Assembly (NCBI RefSeq): GCF_902784195.1
Contig: NZ_CACZTX010000001.1
Coordinates: forward strand, 1-64,000
DNA length: 64,000 nt
Source: an uncultured Methanobrevibacter sp.
Lineage (GTDB): Archaea; Methanobacteriota; Methanobacteria; Methanobacteriales; Methanobacteriaceae
Direction of reading: 5' to 3'
A model generated the notes under the pieces. It was not told the DNA's origin and did not search any database. It saw only the letters and a list, made by a program, of their open reading frames with translations. A program made the position numbers and the translations under genes. Numbering within the stretch: position 1 is the stretch's first letter; the number at the start of each line of letters is the position of its first letter. Shown in pieces: positions 36,852-45,195 of the stretch.

Positions 36852-37535
36852 TTATTCATCTAATTTTGGAATTCCAGTGATTCTGAGTCCACCGTAATGG
36901 GATTTGTATTTGATGTTTAATCCGATTAACAATGGGGTAATCTTTTCGATGATTCTGGATTTTTCCAAGATTCCAGTATCGATGGTTCTTACACCAGGAA
37001 TCTTATTGATGAGTTCTGCTGCAATTTCTTTTGCTTCCTTGTCATCACCAGCAATTAAACAGTCACAGTCAATGTCTTCTGGAATGTTGGATAAGTGGGA
37101 GTTACTGATGTTACAGAATGCACAGATAACTTTTGCACCGGTTCCGTCAAGGATAGATGCGGTTCTTTCTGCAGCAGAGCCTTCCATTAAGTCAATGAAT
37201 CTGAATGGTTTTCCACCAATTGCAGTTTCTAAAGGTACAGTTGCATCTAATACGATTTTATCAGTACAGAATTCCTTGATGCCTTCTACAGTTGGTTTTT
37301 GTGCTGCGAGAGGTACAGTGAGGATTAAAATGTCTCCTTCTTTTGCTGCATCTTCGTTAGCTAAACCTTTGATGTTTAAGTCGTAGTCAGCATATTTTTC
37401 CTTAGCTTCTGCAACAACATCTAAAGCCTTTTCTTCCTTACGAGAACCGACAATAACTTCTACACCTTCAATTGCTAATCTAAGAGCAATTCCTAAACCT
37501 TGTGGACCAGTTCCACCAATTACACTTACGATCAT
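36852..37535 (-). CDS. npdG: F420H2:NADP oxidoreductase
   Basis: A 227-residue enzyme that transfers hydride between reduced coenzyme F420 and NADP, supplying NADPH for biosynthesis. The start is ATG 37535 with TAGGAG upstream; a frame extension to 37592 has no support. The NADP fold is G-G-T-G-P-Q-G-L-G (about residues 6-14), with G-S-R-K-E-E after the second strand marking NADP preference. The body carries L-I-A-G-D-D-K-E-A and the C-terminal helices of the family. A perfect 20-bp palindrome lies just upstream, so transcription is probably controlled. Confidence 0.92.
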   Translation of the reverse strand: MIVSVIGGTGPQGLGIALRLAIEGVEVIVGSRKEEKALDVVAEAKEKYADYDLNIKGLANEDAAKEGDILILTVPLAAQKPTVEGIKEFCTDKIVLDATVPLETAIGGKPFRFIDLMEGSAAERTASILDGTGAKVICAFCNISNSHLSNIPEDIDCDCLIAGDDKEAKEIAAELINKIPGVRTIDTGILEKSRIIEKITPLLIGLNIKYKSHYGGLRITGIPKLDE

Positions 37536-37578
37536 TTTTTGTCTCCTAAAATATAGTATTTTGTAAAAAGTCTTTTTG

Positions 37579-37598
37579 AATATATTGTACAATATATT
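37579..37598. promoter_or_regulatory. npdG: Perfect 20-bp palindrome upstream of npdG
   Basis: AATATATTGTACAATATATT is a perfect palindrome 44 bases before the npdG start, in the position of an operator at or near the transcription start. Confidence 0.55.
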
Positions 37599-37599
37599 G

Positions 37600-37995
37600 T
37601 TGGTATAATTTATGTTTTAAAATGTTTATAAATCTTTCTTTTTAGTTTAGAATTTTTTTATTTTACCTAGTTAATGTTTAGTTTAAATTAGATTTATATG
37701 AATATTTTTTAATATTTTTTATTTTAGTTATAATTTTGTAAAATTAATAATTTAAAAAAAATTAATATTATCATTTTAATTGAAAAAATTAAAACAATCT
37801 AATAAAAGGGTAAAATTTTTGATTTCATTTTTTGTAAAAAAATTATGAATTAAATTGAACAAATATTATAGATTTTAGAAAAATTATTTGTTTTGAATAT
37901 TTTAATTGATAAAATAAGAATTATTTTGAAAAAAGAGAAAAAATCAATTTTAAAAAATTAAATAAAAAAGAAAAAAATAAAGAAAATTAGATTAT
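37600..37995. other. AT-rich intergenic region
   Basis: Between npdG and the convergently oriented 3' end of the dehydrogenase gene. Long A/T runs, no gene and no repeat I can support. Confidence 0.45.
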
Positions 37996-38934
37996 TTATT
38001 TATAATTGTAGAATCCTTTTCCTGCATTTATACCGGTTTCACCAGCATCTATTTTTGCCTTAAGTTTTGCAGCTATTTTTCCTTGAGTTGTTTCAGGGTC
38101 TGCAGCTCTTGGATCCATAATTACAATATTGTATGCAGTTACAAGCCCTACAACATCCAAGATTTGGAATGGTCCATTAGGTGCACCAGTAGCAAGCCTC
38201 CATGTCAAGTCGATTGTTTCAGGGTCTGCCACTTCATTTGCCCATAAAGCCTGTCCTGCAGAAAGGAATGGTACAAGCAAGGAATTTAGCACATATCCTG
38301 GCTGTTCCTTAAGCAATTTAATTGGAACCATGTTTATGTCTTCTGCAAATTGAACGATTGCATCGAAGTATTGTGGATCTGTTCCAGGGTGTGGCATTAC
38401 TTCAGCAGTGTTTTGAGCCCAGATATTGTTTGCAAAGTGGAATGCAAGATACTTTTCCGGCCTTCCTGTATGTTCTGCGAATTGGCTTGGAAGCAATGTG
38501 GATGAATTGGTCACAACAACGGTCTTTTCAGGAAGATATTTTTTCAATTCTTCATAGAATGCAATTTTCTGTTCAGGGTCTTCTGCAATTGCCTCAATTA
38601 TAAGGTCTGCATCTTCTGCTGCCTCTTCATAGCTTGTTGTTAAGGTCAAGCTGTCAAATGCCTTTTGGGCTTGCTCTTTCAATGCATCGATTTCTTCATC
38701 TGTCAAATCTGTTTTCTTGCTTAATCCTCTGCAGTATGCAGCTTTATCGGTTTTCATAGCTTCAAGGGTATTGAGGTAGATGTTAAGCAATCTTTCAAAT
38801 TTAGGCTTTGCCCTTTCAATTGAACCTTCGCTTCTTAGCCAAACTGTCACATCAAATCCGCAGTATGCAGATTGATAAGCGATTTGACTGCCTAATACTC
38901 CTCCGCCAGCTACTACAAGTTTTTTAATATCCAT
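37996..38934 (-). CDS. 3-hydroxyacyl-CoA dehydrogenase family protein
   Basis: A 312-residue NAD-dependent dehydrogenase of the 3-hydroxyacyl-CoA family. ATG 38934 is preferred because GGTGAT lies just before it. The NAD fold is G-G-G-V-L-G-S-Q-I-A (about residues 11-20). V-V-T-N-S-S-T-L-L-P (about 140-149) and L-A-F-H-F-A-N-N (about 163-170) carry the catalytic serine/histidine region. The C-terminal helical domain has G-P-F-Q-I-L-D-V-V-G. Its role in a methanogen is unclear; relatives act on hydroxybutyryl-CoA or other hydroxy acids. Three copies of a 14-base motif lie upstream. Confidence 0.75.
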   Translation of the reverse strand: MDIKKLVVAGGGVLGSQIAYQSAYCGFDVTVWLRSEGSIERAKPKFERLLNIYLNTLEAMKTDKAAYCRGLSKKTDLTDEEIDALKEQAQKAFDSLTLTTSYEEAAEDADLIIEAIAEDPEQKIAFYEELKKYLPEKTVVVTNSSTLLPSQFAEHTGRPEKYLAFHFANNIWAQNTAEVMPHPGTDPQYFDAIVQFAEDINMVPIKLLKEQPGYVLNSLLVPFLSAGQALWANEVADPETIDLTWRLATGAPNGPFQILDVVGLVTAYNIVIMDPRAADPETTQGKIAAKLKAKIDAGETGINAGKGFYNYK

Positions 38935-38952
38935 TTTAATCACCAAATGTTA

Positions 38953-39032
38953 TAAACTATATTTTTAAACTATATTTTTTTAGAAACATTTTTATATGAT
39001 AATTCAATAAAATAAAATAAAAATATAGTTTA
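38953..39032. promoter_or_regulatory. Three copies of TAAACTATATTTTT around a promoter
   Basis: TAAACTATATTTTT occurs at 38953-38966 and 38966-38979 in direct orientation, and its reverse complement at 39019-39032. The set lies between the start of the dehydrogenase gene (leftward) and the zinc-ribbon/TPR gene (rightward). Likely operator sites for the former. Confidence 0.45.
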
Positions 39033-39161
39033 CTTGTATACTATTTTATCAATATGATTATTTAAAATTTTTCATATGTTTTGTCAAATGATTGAAATTT
39101 TTTTATCTCCGCATAATACAGTGAAGAATATATACTATTTGCTTGAAAGGGAGGGAAAAAC

Positions 39162-39815
39162 ATGAAATGTCCAAATTGCAATAGGAGATATTTAAACTCA
39201 TATAAGTTCTGTCCTCATTGTGGCACAAAAAGACCGGAACCTAAAATATGCCCGATTTGTGAACATGAATATTTCGTTCGGAAGGCATGTCCTAAATGCA
39301 GGGTAAAATTAGTGGAAAAAGAAGAATATATTCAGAAAAAGTCTGAGAAATCTGTAAATTATAAGGAAAAGGGTCGGGATCTGGAAAAGCTTGGAAAATA
39401 TGAAGAGGCGATTTGCTATTACAATAATGCTAAAGATCTTAATCCTGATGATTTTTTTATTCTTAAGAATATGGCTAACTGTTTTTACCATTTAAATGCA
39501 TATAATGAGGCTTTAGGTTGTCTGGATGAAGTCATAGAATTTTGTAAAAGCAATTTGCATTATGATTTAAAAGGCATTGACAGTGAATTCAGACATTTAT
39601 TAAAATACAATCCGGAAAGGTGCATTGAGAAAAAAATAGAAATCTTGGAAGAGATTGGAAGCTATGAGGAGGCATTTATGGCCTGTGATGAACTGATTAA
39701 CATGATACCAAGTGAAGAAAATTTTCTTAAAAAAATGGAGTTGCTTAGAAAATTAGGAAAAAATGAGGAAATTGATTTGATTTATAAAGATATGGCTAAT
39801 AAGGGTAACATTTAA
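39162..39815 (+). CDS. Zinc-ribbon and TPR protein
   Basis: A 217-residue soluble protein. Residues 1-45 hold two zinc ribbons built from four Cx2C pairs (C-P-N-C, C-P-H-C, C-P-I-C, C-P-K-C). After a lysine-rich linker, two or more tetratricopeptide repeats follow: G-R-D-L-E-K-L-G-K-Y-E-E-A-I with Y-N-N-A-K-D-L-N-P, then the next repeat at Y-N-E-A-L-G-C-L-D. TPRs mediate protein contacts. Such hybrids are frequent in Methanobrevibacter and have no defined role. The ribosome site is GGGAGGG. Confidence 0.75.
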   Translation: MKCPNCNRRYLNSYKFCPHCGTKRPEPKICPICEHEYFVRKACPKCRVKLVEKEEYIQKKSEKSVNYKEKGRDLEKLGKYEEAICYYNNAKDLNPDDFFILKNMANCFYHLNAYNEALGCLDEVIEFCKSNLHYDLKGIDSEFRHLLKYNPERCIEKKIEILEEIGSYEEAFMACDELINMIPSEENFLKKMELLRKLGKNEEIDLIYKDMANKGNI

Positions 39816-39819
39816 AGTT

Positions 39820-39898
39820 AGCTATTTTGTTTATTTTTTTGGGATATGATTTTGGGTAAGCTATTTTGTTTATTTTTTTAGGGTAAGCTTTAAAGTGA
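39820..39898. repeat. 39-bp direct repeat after zinc-ribbon gene
   Basis: AGCTATTTTGTTTATTTTTT occurs at 39820 and 39859 (period 39), starting five bases after the stop. Each copy ends in T7. A terminator-like duplication between convergent genes. Confidence 0.65.
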
Positions 39899-39922
39899 AA
39901 AGTTTTTTTAATTCATCTCTTT

Positions 39923-40399
39923 CTATTCATATCCATTTAATTTAGCTGATTTATGGGATAATTCAATCAACTTTATAAAGAATTCGGAATCCAGTTTGTC
40001 TAATCCCATTTGCTCTTCCCAATTTTTATTCATCTCTTCAATGATTGGAATTAAGTCTCTCCCCTTTTTTGACAATTTTAATATATTGTTTCTTTTATCT
40101 TCTTGGGATTGTTCTCTGATAATGATCCCATTGGACTCCAGTTTTTTAATTGCTTTAGTGATAGCTCCTTTTGTTATGTATAAACTATCGGACAAGTCCT
40201 TTTGATTTAAATAGCTGTGATTCAGCTCTTCTTCATTGCATATTCTAAGCATACATAATACCTGAATTAAATTTAAATCATATTCTGCTAAAGCATTGTT
40301 TAAATAGATTTTATGATTCTTATGAAAAATAAATAGGAGGTCTCCTAAACGGTTGTAATCATAAAATTCGGATTTGATTTTCTTTGTCATCACTTTCAT
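39923..40399 (-). CDS. MarR-family transcriptional regulator
   Basis: A 158-residue winged-helix repressor of the MarR family. Dimerisation helices lie at each end. The recognition helix region is N-Q-K-D-L-S-D-S-L-Y-I-T-K-G-A-I-T-K-A-I (about residues 66-85), and the wing carries the Q-S-Q-E-D-K-R-N-N pattern (about 98-106), close to the family's D-x-R-D/N signature. It is divergent from comD across a 260-base spacer that contains three repeated motifs, so it is a candidate regulator of coenzyme M genes. That link is inferred from position. Confidence 0.85.
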   Translation of the reverse strand: MKVMTKKIKSEFYDYNRLGDLLFIFHKNHKIYLNNALAEYDLNLIQVLCMLRICNEEELNHSYLNQKDLSDSLYITKGAITKAIKKLESNGIIIREQSQEDKRNNILKLSKKGRDLIPIIEEMNKNWEEQMGLDKLDSEFFIKLIELSHKSAKLNGYE

Positions 40400-40493
40400 T
40401 TTTATTGATACAATTATTTAAAAATAACTGAAATGGCCAGATTTCCATTTTTCAAATGAATATAAGTCGTGTTTTTTTTTAAATTTAAAAAGA

Positions 40494-40500
40494 TTTATAT
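40494..40500 (+). promoter_or_regulatory. TATA box of comDE
   Basis: TTTATAT preceded by purine-rich AAAAAGA. Transcription would start about 40522, leaving a 140-base leader before comD that contains the repeated TGTAATCGAA-type motifs. Confidence 0.5.
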
Positions 40501-40519
40501 AATAAAAGTTAAACATAAG

Positions 40520-40627
40520 TGTAATCGAAAATAAATTAGGAAAATATAATAAAAATTAAAATTATTTGTAACGAAAATATTTTATGAATATCTAATGAAA
40601 TTTAAAGATATTTGTTATCGAATATAA
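40520..40627 (+). promoter_or_regulatory. Three copies of a TGTWATCGAAWATAA motif upstream of comD
   Basis: Copies: TGTAATCGAAAATAA (40520-40534), TGTAACGAAAATAT (40567-40580) and TGTTATCGAATATAA (40613-40627), spaced 47 and 46 bases. They lie downstream of the TATA box, in the leader or initially transcribed region. They may be repressor sites, perhaps for the divergent MarR protein, or leader RNA elements. Confidence 0.5.
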
Positions 40628-40661
40628 TTTATTAAAAATATTAAAATAATGATGTGATATT

Positions 40662-41153
40662 ATGGACAGTAGCAAAGCCGTTTATGATGGGCTTAAATGT
40701 GTTGGAATCGATTTTATCGTAAGCGTTCCATGTGTAAATCTATCAAAGATATTGGGTATGATTGATGAAGATGATGAAATCATACATGTTCCGGTCACAC
40801 GAGAGGAAGAGGGAATAGGATTGTGTGCTGGGGCTTATCTTGGAGGAAAGAAAGTGGCAATATTGATGCAGAATTCAGGACTTGGAAACTCAATAAATGC
40901 TTTGAAATCACTTACTCAATTGTATGAAATGCCTTTGCTTATGATAATGAGCCATAGGGGAACTGAAGGGGAAGGCATTTGCGGACAGGTTCCTATGGGA
41001 GAGTCCACTCCAAGGATTTTAGAGGCAATGGACTTTAAATATTTCAAGCCGGAAAAACCTGAGGAAGCCTATGAAAATATAAAAGAGGCATGGGATTTGT
41101 CTCTTCAAGAAGGAAAGCCTGTGAGCGTTTTATTGGAGATTAAATATTGGTGA
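40662..41153 (+). CDS. comD: Sulfopyruvate decarboxylase alpha subunit
   Basis: A 163-residue subunit of the thiamine-diphosphate enzyme that decarboxylates sulfopyruvate to sulfoacetaldehyde in coenzyme M synthesis. It corresponds to the PYR half of a ThDP decarboxylase: V-P-C-V-N-L-S-K (about 19-26), and the catalytic glutamate within [10 protein letters not shown] (about 44-53). M-Q-N-S-G-L-G-N-S (about 69-77) matches the family. comE starts four bases after the TGA, so the subunits are translated together. Convergent with the hdrA-hdrC-mmp16-comA array, which holds the pathway's first enzyme. Confidence 0.95.
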   Translation: MDSSKAVYDGLKCVGIDFIVSVPCVNLSKILGMIDEDDEIIHVPVTREEEGIGLCAGAYLGGKKVAILMQNSGLGNSINALKSLTQLYEMPLLMIMSHRGTEGEGICGQVPMGESTPRILEAMDFKYFKPEKPEEAYENIKEAWDLSLQEGKPVSVLLEIKYW

Positions 41154-41157
41154 TAAT

Positions 41158-41703
41158 ATGGCAAGAAGAGAAGCTATTGAAGATATAATGAAATGCATTG
41201 ATGATGAGCTTATCATCTGTAATATAGGATTTCCATCAAGGGAATTGTATGATATTGATGATAGGGAAGAAAACTTTTATATGATTGGATCAATGGGTCT
41301 TGCATCATCAATCGGCCTTGGTTTGGCGCTGGCACAACCTGAAAGGGATATAGTTGTAATTGATGGAGACGGTTCACTCTTGATGAATATGGGTTCTCTT
41401 GTTACAGTATTTGCAAATAATCCTTCTAACTTTACTTGGATTGTAATAGACAATGGAGCATATGGTTCTACTGGAAATCAGGACACTTATGCTCAAAAGG
41501 TCGATTTGGTTGATATTGCTAAAGGAGTTGGATTTAAAAACAGTTATCACTTTGAAGACATCAATTTAAAGGAATTAATTAAAAGTGATGATGCTAGTTT
41601 TGTAGTCTATGAAACTGAAGCCGGCAATTCTAAAGCTCCAATAATCGATTTGGACCCAGTTACAATTAGAGATAGATTTATGGCATTATTTAATGAAAAT
41701 TAG
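41158..41703 (+). CDS. comE: Sulfopyruvate decarboxylase beta subunit
   Basis: A 181-residue PP-half partner of ComD. The ThDP/magnesium motif is G-D-G-S-L-L-M-N-M-G (about residues 65-74) with the terminal N in I-D-N-G-A-Y-G-S-T-G-N-Q (about 100-111). G-S-M-G-L-A-S-S-I-G-L-G-L-A (about 43-56) is the conserved glycine-rich loop. It forms the active enzyme with ComD. It ends 250 bases before the convergent hdrA stop; a 52-bp direct repeat lies between. Confidence 0.95.
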   Translation: MARREAIEDIMKCIDDELIICNIGFPSRELYDIDDREENFYMIGSMGLASSIGLGLALAQPERDIVVIDGDGSLLMNMGSLVTVFANNPSNFTWIVIDNGAYGSTGNQDTYAQKVDLVDIAKGVGFKNSYHFEDINLKELIKSDDASFVVYETEAGNSKAPIIDLDPVTIRDRFMALFNEN

Positions 41704-41710
41704 AAAAAAT

Positions 41711-41814
41711 AATTATTGCAGAAAAATTAAGTAATTAGACAAATTTAATAATTTGAAAAATTAATTATTGCAGAAAAATTAAATTATTAGACAAATTAGA
41801 TAATTTGAAATATT
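41711..41814. repeat. 52-bp direct repeat between comE and hdrA
   Basis: AATTATTGCAGAAAAATTAA occurs at 41711 and 41763 (period 52). The following sequence (TTAGACAAATT, TAATTTGAAA) also repeats with small changes. It begins eight bases after the comE stop. Confidence 0.65.
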
Positions 41815-41950
41815 AATAATTATAAAAATAAGATAAATAAGAAAAAAGAGATTTTTGCACTCCTTTTTCTTTAAAAAAATAATTAAAAGCACAGTTTCAA
41901 ATAAAAAAAATAATATTGGGATTATTTAATCTTTTATAATCAAAAGATTC

Positions 41951-44257
41951 TTATTTCCCTTCATCCAGCTGTGCAATTTTTTTATCAAAATCTATGAATT
42001 TGCGAGCAAGTCCTGAAAAGTATGGGATATACACTTTTGAAAACATCAATCTTTCAGGATCTTCATCCATTTCAAGGATTCTATCTTTCACTCTTTGGAT
42101 TTTTCGCTCAACCTCATCATACATCAGGTCTCCAGGGAATTCACCAATGAAGACTCCATCAGCACCATGGTCCAGTGCATATCTGATATGTCTTGGACGA
42201 ACTCTATTTACTGAAATAACCTTAATGATGTGTATTGACTCAGGATAAGATAGTTTATTTACTCCAATATTGTCTGCAGCAGTGTATCCAATGTTATCCA
42301 AGAATACTAAAATCATGCGTTGGCCTTCTTGCTTTTTAGACAATACTCCTTTGATTGTGGATGTGATTTTCTCATCAATGTTACCGTTTACTGTAATTGC
42401 CCTTTGATTACATCCGGTAAGACATTTACCACATCCTGTACAGCTCATTGGATCTATATAGATTTCATCCTGCTGTATGGTCATTGATTTGTATTTGCAT
42501 CTTGAGATGCATTCTCCACAAAGTATGCAGCTTTCGTTATCTATTTCTGCAATGAATGGCTCGATTTCAACCTTTCCATAGTTGTATTCAGCAACTTTTG
42601 CAGCTGCTGCTGTTGCCTGCATGATTGAATCGGTGATGTCTTTTGGATCGTGTGCTGTTCCACATACGAATATTCCCTGAACATCAGTAGCCACAGGCTT
42701 GATTTTTGGATGTGATTCCTTGATGAAACCGTCTTCTGTTGTTCCTATATTTAAGATTTCAGCGATTTCACGAGTGCCGTCGGATGGCTCCATTGCTGTT
42801 GAAAGAACAACCATGTCCGCTTCAATTTCAATGAATTCTCCTTTCAAGGTATCCTCTGTTCTTACTATGAAGTTATCTCCTTTCTTGACTACCTCTCCAG
42901 GTCGACCTCTCAGGAAGCGAACTTGATTTTCCTGAGTGTGCTTGTAGTACTTTTCAAACATTCCAGGGGTTCTGACATCAGTATAACATATCAATACATC
43001 AGTGTCGGGGTATTTATGCTTGATGATGTTTGCATTCTTAAGGGCTACTGTACAGCAAATCTTTGAGCAGTATTTGTGTCCATCAGGCTTTTCATCCCTT
43101 GAACCAACACATTGGATCATCACTACACGTTTAGGAACTTCTCCATTGGCTTTTAGTAGCTTGCCCTTTGTAGGCCCGTTCACTCCAGTGATACGTCCCA
43201 ATTCGGACTGGGTTATAACATCATCATAACGGTCGTACCCATATTCCGGTCTTTTTGACATGTCAAAGAGCTTATGGCCTGTTGCAACGATGATTGAACC
43301 CACTTGGAGAAGGCTTCTTTCACTTTTTCCCCTAAGCTTTATTGCCTTCATATTGCATGCCTTGACACATTTTCCACATTTTTCACAGTTGTCCATATCA
43401 ATTACATAGGCTTCTGGGTAGGATTGTCCGAATGGCCTGTAAATTGCCTTTCTCATGGAGAGGTTATCGTTCCAGTCATTTGGAACTTCAACTTCACAGG
43501 CTTCACTGCATTTGCCGCATGCAATGCATTTTTCAGTGTCAACATATCTTGGACATTGTTCAATGATTAAATTATAGGTTCCCGCTCTTCTTTCAGCTTC
43601 AATCACTCTTGCATTGGTCATTATTTCAATATTGTCATGCCATACAATCTCATTCAATATTGGGTTTAAAAGGCACATCCCACATTCTTCTGCAATCTTG
43701 ACTGGTGAGAAGACCTTACCGATCTTTGCCATATGGCCTCCGATTGAAGGGGACTGCTCTATTATTGTTACCTTGATTCCTTGCTTTGCAAGGGATAATG
43801 CTGCATTCATTCCAGCTATTCCCCCACCGATTATTGCAACTTCATTTGGGGTTTGGCAGTAAATAGGGTCAACAGCTTCTGATTGCTTCAGCTTTTCGAT
43901 TGATGCATTGATGAGAGTGAGGGCCTTTTGGGTTGCTTTCTCCTTATCTGAGTGTACCCAAGAGCACTGTTCACGGATGTTTGCCATGTCCATTAAGTAA
44001 GGGTTTAGAGGTTTCACATAATCCTGAAATGTTTTTTCATGGCTTATTGGGGAGCATGCTGCAATCACAACACGGTCAAGGTCATGCTCAAATATTGCAT
44101 CTCTAATCAGTTTTCGTCCATTGAGAGAACATAAGTTCTCAAACTGGCCAATGAATTCAACATCAAGCTCGCTTCGAACCTTATCCAAATCTACAATATC
44201 CGCTATATTTCCTCCGCATTCACATAAGAATACGCCAACTTTCAATTCTTCCCTCAT
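41951..44257 (-). CDS. hdrA: HdrA-type subunit fused to cysteine-less MvhD domain
   Basis: A 768-residue iron-sulfur flavoprotein related to heterodisulfide reductase subunit A, the bifurcating FAD subunit. It has an N-terminal HdrA domain with F-L-C-E-C-G-G (about 9-15). The FAD fold is I-I-G-G-G-I-A-G-M (about 141-149). Four 4Fe-4S motifs are present: C-I-A-C-G-K-C, C-E-K-C-G-K-C, C-I-L-C-G-E-C and C-T-G-C-G-K-C. Residues 647-768 are an MvhD-like domain (G-A-D-G-V-F-I-G, N-R-V-R-P), but all its 2Fe-2S cysteines are gone: the C-C-N-W-C-S-Y position reads F-L-D-N-I-G-Y, and the G-C-H-P-G-D-C position reads G-E-F-P-G-D-L. Last gene of hdrC-hdrB-hdrA, overlapping hdrB by four bases. The fusion resembles Methanosarcina HdrA2. 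It is probably a paralogue of the methanogenic enzyme. Confidence 0.85.
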   Translation of the reverse strand: MREELKVGVFLCECGGNIADIVDLDKVRSELDVEFIGQFENLCSLNGRKLIRDAIFEHDLDRVVIAACSPISHEKTFQDYVKPLNPYLMDMANIREQCSWVHSDKEKATQKALTLINASIEKLKQSEAVDPIYCQTPNEVAIIGGGIAGMNAALSLAKQGIKVTIIEQSPSIGGHMAKIGKVFSPVKIAEECGMCLLNPILNEIVWHDNIEIMTNARVIEAERRAGTYNLIIEQCPRYVDTEKCIACGKCSEACEVEVPNDWNDNLSMRKAIYRPFGQSYPEAYVIDMDNCEKCGKCVKACNMKAIKLRGKSERSLLQVGSIIVATGHKLFDMSKRPEYGYDRYDDVITQSELGRITGVNGPTKGKLLKANGEVPKRVVMIQCVGSRDEKPDGHKYCSKICCTVALKNANIIKHKYPDTDVLICYTDVRTPGMFEKYYKHTQENQVRFLRGRPGEVVKKGDNFIVRTEDTLKGEFIEIEADMVVLSTAMEPSDGTREIAEILNIGTTEDGFIKESHPKIKPVATDVQGIFVCGTAHDPKDITDSIMQATAAAAKVAEYNYGKVEIEPFIAEIDNESCILCGECISRCKYKSMTIQQDEIYIDPMSCTGCGKCLTGCNQRAITVNGNIDEKITSTIKGVLSKKQEGQRMILVFLDNIGYTAADNIGVNKLSYPESIHIIKVISVNRVRPRHIRYALDHGADGVFIGEFPGDLMYDEVERKIQRVKDRILEMDEDPERLMFSKVYIPYFSGLARKFIDFDKKIAQLDEGK

Positions 44258-45195
44258 TTAGAAACCTCCTTCAACTCTGTAATAATTGAATCAATTGGAA
44301 CTGTATGGGCTTTTGCTCCTATTACCTTATCGAAATCCCCTCCCATTGCAAGTGCAATGAACTGGGCTATATTCAAATGAATCGCCTTGAACTTTCTGCC
44401 TTCACGCTTGGATATCAAGTCCTGATATCTGTCAAATTGAATATGGCAATTTGGACATAAATGGACTAGAATGTCCACATCCTCATCTTCAATTGCATTC
44501 ATCTTATCTGCAGTGGCTGTAAATGACAATTCTGGATTGGAATATCTTTGTCTAAATCCTGTACCGCAGGTTGCACGCTTGTGGTCATACCATCCAATTG
44601 TTTTGCATCCGCACTCTTCTATTATTTCATCCATGATGTTCGGATCCCTTACGCCGCCGATTGTATCCTCATAGTGGACCTTGCAGTAATGGCATCCATG
44701 ATGGGTTGCTATTGTGTAATCACTTAAATCATATTTGATATGGTTTTTCATCTCATCTTTCTTGCCATATAAAATGTCTATAACATGGAAAATGTTTTCT
44801 GTTGGCTTCAAGTCATCCTTTTCATATTTTAAGTGTGATAAGCCGTTTTCATCAAATAATCTGTTTATATGTTCTCTCAAATCATCCTTTTTATTGAGCA
44901 ATTTAACTGATTTCTTATTTATTGCATAGCATGTTGCACACATCATCACAAGGTTTGGGCAATCAAGTTCCTTGGCTATCTTGAAATTCCGTGCTCCAAT
45001 TGCTGTTGTGTCGATTTGGTCAAAGACATCTGAATAATATCCGAGACCAGTGCAGCAGGTTTGCTTTTCGGATATCTTATAGCCAATGCCTAATTTATCA
45101 AATACAAACTTTGTTGAAGCTTCAACACCAGGATATTCAACGCTAACAAGACAGCTTCTAAAGAGCAGAATGTTTTTATCGGGAATGGATTTCAT
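44254..45195 (-). CDS. hdrB: HdrB-type subunit with altered second CCG motif
   Basis: A 313-residue protein of the heterodisulfide reductase B family, whose two cysteine-rich CCG domains bind non-cubane 4Fe-4S clusters that cleave disulfides. The first domain is complete: C15, C47-C48 and C86-x2-C89. In the second domain C168 and C247-x2-C250 are present, but the expected Cys-Cys pair is T209-C210 (A-T-C-G-T-G). An extra cysteine, C171, follows C168. One cluster may be modified or use a different ligand. It overlaps hdrC and hdrA by four bases each, so the three are one translational unit. With the altered HdrA this suggests a specialised substrate. Confidence 0.85.
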   Translation of the reverse strand: MKSIPDKNILLFRSCLVSVEYPGVEASTKFVFDKLGIGYKISEKQTCCTGLGYYSDVFDQIDTTAIGARNFKIAKELDCPNLVMMCATCYAINKKSVKLLNKKDDLREHINRLFDENGLSHLKYEKDDLKPTENIFHVIDILYGKKDEMKNHIKYDLSDYTIATHHGCHYCKVHYEDTIGGVRDPNIMDEIIEECGCKTIGWYDHKRATCGTGFRQRYSNPELSFTATADKMNAIEDEDVDILVHLCPNCHIQFDRYQDLISKREGRKFKAIHLNIAQFIALAMGGDFDKVIGAKAHTVPIDSIITELKEVSK

